This document shows, in pieces, positions 56,728-64,000 of a DNA stretch of 64,000 bases. This DNA is from Aphelocoma coerulescens (Eukaryota; Chordata; Aves; Passeriformes; Corvidae), in assembly GCF_041296385.1 (NCBI RefSeq), contig NW_027184085.1, positions 744,001 to 808,000 on the forward strand, written 5' to 3'. Each line of letters starts with the position of its first letter. The first letter of the stretch is position 1. Below the pieces are notes generated by a model, which made no database searches, was not told where the DNA came from, and saw only the letters and a list, made by a program, of their open reading frames with translations. The position numbers were made by a program, and so were the translations under genes.

Positions 56728-58387
56728 GTAATAAACCTCTGATACACTTGTATTTTAATTATTTTTTTAAAAAATCATTAAACATCTTGAACGGGTGTTT
56801 CTTGAGCTCATGAAATGCGCTAGGCCCCTAACATTCAAACTTCTTAAAAGTGAAAAATTACGCCTTACACTTAATACAATCCTCTTCATTTTTCCTATGT
56901 GAAATGGCACACAAATCCAGTGTAACACTATTTTAGACTACCAGTTCCCACAAAAATCCACTGATTTATCCAAAAGCCTCCATCAGTACACACCAGACGT
57001 AACTTCAAAGAGCCTCCCAGAAAGAATGAGGTCAGATGAAGTTCTGGAGGATTCTATCACCTCTATCTCAGAGTGTGCTGACAGACAGCAATTTAGACCA
57101 GGACACAAATGGGATGGCAGTATTTGCAAATTTAAATAATAATAACACAACAAATGACAATGAGAAGACTTGAAAGCAGATAAAAGTGGAATTCTCAGAA
57201 AAATTACTTCAAAACAATTGTGGTTGGGAAACAGGCAGGTGGGAGAACATGAAGCTCAGGTTTCTCCTGAATGCAGTGATGTGCTCGGCTCCAAACAGAT
57301 CCATGCCAGTGAAAGCTGCTCTGCCAAGGGCCAGCTCTGGCTGGTGCTAGGAGTGCCCACCTGTACTTGGGCTCTGCCACCCTCCTGCCTGGCAAAAGCA
57401 TCACCCACAACAGCACCAAAGCAATTCCTACTAACTCCAGCGTTACTGGTATAAACTGAATTTGCAGATACTCCCATCATCACATCACCGCTCAAAACCA
57501 CACGGGAGGCTCACCAGGCTGGTGAGTCTGGGGCAATTTATTGATTGTGAACTGCACAGGGAACACCATGGAGCTGGAGTAAGGTCTGGTTAACCCTTCA
57601 CATGTACCACTGTGCTTATGTTCAGGGAAAAAAATAAGGAAGCTTAGCTGATTCTTCTGCACTTGGCTGTTACTCATTGGAATGACTGTCTTGGGCTGTG
57701 CCACAACAGCAGCAACTCCTGGTACATCTCTGGACTATTTAAAATAAAGCCAGAGAGCAAGTGCCACACATACTCTGCACTACCTGACCACGAGCCACCA
57801 GGGCCCAGGACAACCAGAACCAGTGTGATTTCAGTGACTTTGCTTCCCATCTCCACACTGGCAGGCACAAGTTCCCCACTTGCTGTCTGATGGCGGTGAC
57901 TGGGCTGGAAGTTACGATGCCTGGTGTGCATGGCCCAAGCAGCACCAGGCAGCAGGGCTCAAATTGTGTCACAATTTTGTTAGACACTTGGAGATGGACT
58001 TTGGTTTGGTTTGCAGAGCTTTGTGCTTGGTTTGCTCCTGATTGTGGGGTTTGTTTTTTCATTAGATTCACTGTGTCTGAAGATCAGGATCATATATTTC
58101 AGTAAGTCATAGGAAGAGGTTTATCTATAGTTTTTCACATTGGAAGGGCAGTATGAGAAGAGACTCTGTAAAGAATGCTCTTCCCTCTTGGAGGAAATAA
58201 ATCCGCTTTTTGATGATCACTTGTTCCTTTTCTGGAAAAGGAGGAAGATGCTCAGTAGACTAAAACTTGAACTCACCTACATTCCTGTAATGGCCACACA
58301 GCCCTGATACAGACAAAGCACACCCCCACTCCCCCCACACCATCCCCAAATTCAGCAGTGATGTTACTCTGGTTAATAATATTCCCA

Positions 58388-58438
58388 GCTCAAGGCCAGG
58401 CTGGGCGGGGCTTGAAGCAACCTGGTCTAGTGGAAGGA
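58388..58438 (+). repeat. CR1 LINE short fragment
   Basis: CTCAAGGCCAGGCTGGGCGG, followed by GGCTTGAAGCAACCTGGTCT and AGTGGAAGG, matches the conserved near-terminal segment of CR1 in plus orientation. Confidence 0.85.
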
Positions 58439-59154
58439 AGGTGTAGCAGAGCAAGCAAAGATCCTGTATCAAACAGGGAAGGTTTAGCTGCATTCACTCC
58501 AGTAGCCCAACTAGTTGCCAACAGATCATGCAAACATGTTTACGTAACCACAATCTATATTCTTGTTAGATATTTAATGATTCCAGACCATAAACAGTCA
58601 GTGGCTGCACTGTTTAATGACAAAACACACATTCAATAAAACTTTAATCCAACAATAAACTGTGATTGGAGGCTCATTTCTAACCCAGATAACTCCAGGG
58701 ATTGATTCCACGGCACACACCCACAGCCCAGAACTGCACCACTGGCTCTTTCACCTGGAGAAAGACAGGACAGGGAGCTGCTCCAACAGGCTTTGCTGGA
58801 AAAACCTTGACAGCAGGAAAACTACACCAACTGACAAGAAAATGCCAGTGTGATGCTTAAAACCTGAAATACCTCTGAACTTCTTCAGTCTCAGAGAGAA
58901 GCAAGGCTCAGGTACCGTGGGTGATGGACACCAGCCAGCTGGGACATGCCAGACTGGGAGAAGTGCTTGCCAGAGGGAAGAGCTGGTTACATTGCAATTA
59001 CTTTGGGATACCAGAACCCACATGTCACCTCTCTTAACAGCCCACAGTGTCTGATGTGAGACACTGCTCTTGTTACTGCTCTACAGACTGGGAAAAATAG
59101 ATTTACTTGTGTGAGACTGCCTCAATGGGCAAAGGGTGCTGGGGGCAGAAGCAG

Positions 59155-59198
59155 AAGAGGCTGAGGGAGGTGGGTTTGCTCAGACTGGAGAAGGCAGT
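59155..59198 (+). repeat. CR1 LINE short, diverged fragment
   Basis: GAGGCTGAGGGAGGTGGGTT followed by TGCTCAGACTGGAGAAGGCA resembles the CR1 segment GGCTGAGGGAGCTGGGGTTG and its continuation. Only about 45 bp can be aligned by eye. Confidence 0.6.
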
Positions 59199-61860
59199 AA
59201 CTCTTAATTCCTATGGATCACAGCCTGACATCTGCAGGGAATTCAGCCTGTACTTTTCACTTTTTAGCTGCTGTAATAGCTTACCTGCAGTAGCTTAAGC
59301 TCAGAGCAGAAGTCAGGAATGTCAGTTTTCACAGAGACACTTCATTTTCTGACACAGTTTGTTTTGTTGCATGAATCATCCTATTATCCAACCATAAATT
59401 AAATTAGAACTTCCAGCTCTTGGCTGCAGTTAATAATTAATGTTACTGTATGAGTTTCCAACCTCCCCTGGTAAAGAAATTCTTCCAAACACATTAACAT
59501 TTCAGTGAGTGGTGTTGTCAGTCACTCCAGCAGTTCACTCCTTTAGCCTCTCTTCTTCATCTTGATCAAGTTCCTTTTTTTAAAAGAATAACAAGTCACA
59601 GCCTCTAGCAGTACCTCTTCTCCATTAAGGCTTTGCTCCCCAAGCATTTCTTATTTGGGGGAAGAATCACTCCATTACAGCCTCTGCCCAGAACAGGGGA
59701 GAAAACCCAGCCACTCAAACCAGTGCAGAGGCCAAGTTAATGGGGAAGGCATCTACTCTCACCAGAAACATCTCGTGTCAGGCTTTTGGATCCTGGTTGT
59801 AGTCCTGCTGTTTCCAACCTACTTACACTCCATGTTCTACCTCCTTCTCCCCCTTCCTTTCCTGCTTGCTTTACAAACACAGCAGCCCTTGACAAAGATT
59901 TGACTCTCTTTGTTCATTATGGGTATTTGTCATCTAAATGGATAGCCTAGAGCTGGCAGGCTCTTTCTCCTGAGAACTATGGTGTCTCACAAAGAAAGAG
60001 AAAACTGTTCAGCTACTAATCCAGGCTTAAGACTGACTAGATTTGGGCAATTCAGCAGGAACAAACACAGCCCCTCCTGGCAGGAAGGACAAATCCCACA
60101 GTGGATGTCTTCTTCACTCCTTCTCCAGTACATACACTGACATACAGGGATATGTTATGAACAGTCAAAGATGAGAACAGAATTTAAGGTGGTGTGAAAA
60201 ATAACCGGAGTAAAAAAAATATATTAACAAGAATATGCCCAATGCAGGAGACTGAGTAATTCTGCTGCAGAAGTTCTCTCCTAAGCATACATGCATTGAA
60301 GGTGCTTTTCAGGAGGAAGAAAAGTAGGTACTATTTTAATTTAAAGGCATTTTTTTCTTTTAATGGAATATGCTTATCTTTTACACCCTGTAAAAGAACA
60401 GACTCGAAAGAAAAACAAATACTGTGATAGTGATACTGAGCACTTTTTTGACTTGTATCAGTAATTTCTGCACATATATTGATGGTGGATGGCTTGGAAG
60501 GGTTTTAGGGGAGGTTGGGGTGTTGTTTGCATCAGTTGTTGGATTTGGGGTGACTGTTTGTTTTGGTTTTTAGTTGTATTAATTGCTTATGGGGAATTCC
60601 TTCAAAATTTGTGAAATTCTATCAATAAATGGATTGTTGCTGGACCAAGCTCAGAGGTTAGCTCAGTCACTTGTTCCCAAAATGGTACTTGACACTGACT
60701 AGACTAAGAAACACTCATGAAAATATTCGCCACTCATTATCTAAAACAAAGGCTGCACTTTGTGTCCTGCCAGGCATTCTGGATGCAAACTGGGGCTCAA
60801 CGCCCCAAACAAAAGGCACATTCAGAATCCATGTTTTGCAGAAGTGCTGCAATAGGGTCAGTCATTCAGCATCCCAAAGCAGGATCTTGTCCTGGGGAAG
60901 CACAGATGCATGTTCCTCAAAGAGGCAGAAAAGGAAGGGAGCAGAGGGCACAGCAATGCTGAATTCCTCAGGCAAGTTACAGGCAATGGATCAGCTTCCA
61001 CAGCAACCAGCTGCGTAAAGAAATTATTGCTTCTACCTGCTTATCCTTGACCCTGTACCACATTGCTACCAGCAGAGATGATGAGGTACACACAGGGCTG
61101 GTTGCTCCTGACACCACAAGGACTTTTAGAGAGCTCAGTCAATAACCTTGGGAACAAAGAACGCGATTTTTCTTCCAAGACCACAAATGCATATTACAGT
61201 GACTGAAGTACAGTAGCGAAAAGCTCTTGGGATCACTCAAAGTAACAAAAGCCTGAAGAACAAACTTGGTTTCCTCCAGGCAGGTTTAAGTGAAGTCACA
61301 TCCCCTTCCAGAAGTAACAAGATGATCTACACAAAGTCCAATTTTGCTTCTAAATGATGACCATGCTGTACAAAGCAAAGGGAGAGAACCAGCTTGGAGC
61401 CACAGAGCCCAAACTGCAATGGTACAGAACTGCCTCCTTTAACAGGCTCCCAATGGAGATGGGTCGGGGCTCCACAACAACATACAACATTAGACATTCC
61501 GTGCCATGGTATTTGTCCTGTATGCAAGCTCATACTGCAGCTGCTTATACTGAATACAGCAAAACCTGCTCCAAAGATCAGGTAACAGCTCCAGAAAACA
61601 CAAATGCTGGTAAGGAACTTGTGACACTAAGAAAAGTGCTGAAGTGGTCATCAAGAAGCAAAGTTGACAGACACAGCAATGCCCTGAGGGCAACTAAATC
61701 AAACCAAACCACCACACTGGGGTCACCAGTTTGGTTTGTGAAGACTTAAGTCTGTGTTAAAGCACAAGACCCAAAATATGAATGAGGGTGGCTGTGTTGA
61801 GATTTATTCAGCAAGCAGAAAGTTCAATGCAAAAAAGGGAAAAAACCCCAAACCTCCTGG

Positions 61861-61920
61861 AATTGGTATGGCATACGGGTAACGTCACACAATTGCTATA
61901 GCATGCAGGTAACTTCCCAT
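61861..61920. repeat. Two-copy 30-bp tandem duplication
   Basis: Copy one (61861-61890, starting AATTGGTATGGCATACGGGT) and copy two (61891-61920, starting AATTGCTATAGCATGCAGGT) are exactly adjacent and of equal length. Most bases match (AATTGSTATRGCATRCRGGT then AACKTC). It is a small, diverged direct duplication. Confidence 0.75.
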
Positions 61921-63941
61921 TCCCTGCTGAATGTCACCCAGACAAAGAGCAGCATTCTCCCAGTTCAGAGAGTGTGTTGAGGGAGAGAACCAGCCCCACA
62001 CACACAGACAGCACCACTGAGGCAATGTCTGTTTTCCAAGTGTGCTAAGCTCCCCTCTCATCCCAAGCTCTGCAAGGAACATGAGTGAGCACCACGTATG
62101 CTCTTGCAGGGCCTTGGTAGTGCCTCCTAACCCAAGGAATCAGCCTGGCATGCTGGACTAGCTAATATCTGCTGAATCCCAGCTTGCATTCCAACACAGG
62201 CTGCAGACACAACAGGAGCAGCTCCAGCCCTGGGCAAGGAAAAGGCAGCAACTTGCGAGGCACAAATTGCAGCCCGCTTTGTCAAGAAGCAGCCTGAAAG
62301 TAACTGGCCTTGAGAAACAGCCTGCCAAGGAACAACTGTGTGGAACAGGTATCCTGCAGGGGGATTTATTCTCTCTTCCCAAGCATTTTCATAATGAGGA
62401 AAAAAAACCAACCCAGCACAAAACTCCAATACCCAGACAAACAAAGGAACTCAGAGTGATGCTAGAAGAAAAGTACCAGTTCCTCCCATGTAACCAATAA
62501 TCGCCGAGAGCTACCACTAAACCAGAGCAAGCTGGAATAATGAAAGATTCTCACAATTAGTCTTTCCCAAGTCACTGCTTGAATGCAAAAGGGTAATTTG
62601 TATTTAATAATTAGAGTGCTGGCCAGCCCAGCAGACACCTTCACTGGCACATAAAGCCTACTATGTAATTTGGTACTATCTTCTGATAAGAATATCCAAT
62701 CTTTCTGCATACACAGCAGCAAAGTGCTCTCTCTTCCAACACTCCTAGCCCTTAAAGAGTGATCTGGACATCTTCTTTCCTCATCCAGCCTTCCCTGAAA
62801 ACTACAAGTGAGGTCACAAAACTGTAAAAAACAGTAAATCAATGTACTCCCTGTCCTACGCCATCATGTACCTCCTGCCTCTAAAGCACCCTTCAAGCAC
62901 TGAAAGCATTTATGGAATATTAGGGAGGAGAGGGGGAAGGGGAGCTTCTCCATGAAAGAGCTTTTCAGAGGTGATCACACAGTGCAGGTTGTCCTCTGTC
63001 TCAATTACCTACAATCCTGTCTTTCCATCTACTGGAAGACTCTAGATTTCTCAGAAAGAAAAATCTCCTTAGTGTCATTGAAACAGCAAGGATGTTCCAG
63101 TCTGAGGGGCATCACTCCAAGGACGGACAAGGCATTAATGGCAAGTTTGACAGTAGAGAAGGGCTTAAACCTCTCCTGAAAACTGCAGGGAGTCCCACCT
63201 CTACCTTAGAAGACAGAAAGAGCACAGACTGCAACCAGAGAAATCCAAAGGTCAAGAATTTCTCCCATTGCTGGGCACAAGCCCCTCACAGCAAAGACCA
63301 CCATGCTGGCCCTTCAGCCTCTGCTCACTCTTGAGTTTAACACTGAGCCCCAGGGACACAAGTGAGAAGACAATGGGCAGCAGAACCAAGACCACCAACC
63401 AAATCCACAGGAAGGAAAAACCAAGTGTCTTAGATGAATAAGCTGTTGCTAGGCAAACACATGAGCCAGGTGAATGCCAGAGCAAGATGAATTCAGGAAG
63501 CCCCCTTAGATAAGACCTGTGAACAGATTTTTCCATACAGTGGTCCCGGATTTTCAGACATACCACACTCACAGGGAACACACACACAACACGTGTTCAT
63601 CCTGACCAGCTCTCTTCCCCACACAACCTGTCCAGACCAAAGGCCACCTGTGGGAGGCAGGGAGCTCCTGCCAGCTCTGGCCTCCAGGACAGGGACAGTG
63701 CCTTGGGGCGAGCCCATCCCCATGGCAGCCCCAGCCCCGGGGGCCAACACCCCAGAGATAAGCCAGCAGGAGATGCCTTGGGGAGCTGAGCCAGCCCCAG
63801 GACACAGCTAGAGCCTGTTTGACCTCCTGAGGGTAGCTACTCCAGGTCACACATCCGGCAACACTTGCGTGACAACCCTGGCATCTACCAGCCCTGGCGT
63901 GCGATTCCAGGCTGGGGGGATCAGCTACAGCACTGTCTCAC

Positions 63942-64000
63942 CTTCCCGATAAACATCGGGATGCCGAGTGCTAAACCACCGAAACCAGCCAGTTTCCACA
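63942..64000 (-). CDS. Possible exon cut by the right edge of the window
   Basis: On the minus strand the frame is open from the window edge to a good donor, GGGAAG|gtgaga, in phase 0. The visible peptide ends GFGGLALGIPMFIGK and looks hydrophobic. The last 100 bases are richer in CpG than the intron next to them, which suggests the start of a CpG island beyond the edge. One reading is another NEDD4L first exon: an internal ATG gives MFIGK joined in phase 0 to EESRVLRV. Another is an exon of an unrelated gene. No acceptor can be seen because the sequence stops. I do not recognise the peptide. Confidence 0.22.

Larger units (their letters stand above)
53120..63941. other. Region upstream of the CpG-island exon; intron or 5' flank
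   Basis: If NEDD4L has a more distal first exon, as in mammals, this is intron 1. It contains three CR1 pieces (55440-55530, 58388-58438 and 59155-59198), the probable solo LTR (56385-56727) and the 30-bp tandem duplication at 61861-61920. A G/T-rich plus-strand stretch lies at 60480-60580. No coding exon or RNA gene was recognised. Confidence 0.5.

Noticed and set aside
53120..64000. Canonical mammalian-type first exon beginning MATGLGEPVYGL
   Set aside because: No matching sequence was seen on the minus strand. It is probably further upstream, outside the window.

Overview
The window is vertebrate nuclear DNA, most likely from a bird. It is intron-rich, has no operons, carries several truncated copies of CR1 (the typical avian LINE), and contains one recognisable gene. 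That gene is NEDD4L (NEDD4-2, a HECT-type E3 ubiquitin ligase with C2 and WW domains). It lies on the minus strand, so it reads from high to low coordinates. In birds the block orthologous to human 18q21, which holds NEDD4L, is largely on the Z chromosome. I give that from general knowledge; it is not shown by this sequence.

Four small constitutive exons encode the first half of the C2 domain: 47873-47946, 29255-29336, 25723-25761 and 24256-24309. Their splice phases join perfectly, and the peptide is nearly identical to mammalian NEDD4L. The rest of the C2 domain, the WW domains and the HECT domain are not in the window and should lie beyond position 1. The canonical first exon is also not seen and should lie beyond position 64000.

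The most interesting feature is a 391-codon alternative first coding exon at 19910-21082. It lies between the fourth C2 exon and the next, off-window, exon. Its protein is clearly related to the long N-terminal exon of the paralogue NEDD4: the start is MA-x-x-LR-x-HF with RSNT-x-P-x-SE, followed later by a QISLQ block. It ends at a phase-0 donor, so it can join the same downstream exon and bypass exons 2-5. This would give a NEDD4L isoform that lacks the first half of C2 and carries a long Ser/Pro-rich, basophilic-kinase-site-rich N-terminus, including one exact RSxSxP (14-3-3 mode 1) motif.

A second candidate first exon lies in a CpG island at 53018-53119. It encodes 34 residues, is Arg-rich, and ends in a phase-0 donor that matches exon 2. 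A third possible exon is cut by the right edge (63942-64000). The gene therefore appears to use several promoters that decide which form of the C2 domain is made.

The rest is intron. It holds nine CR1 fragments, one probable solo LTR of an endogenous retrovirus (56385-56727), a perfect 19-bp-arm hairpin (36284-36328), a 30-bp tandem duplication (61861-61920), and a CpG-rich patch with a CTCF-like site (about 44186-44320). The many other short open frames have no recognisable homology and no splice support, so I did not annotate them.
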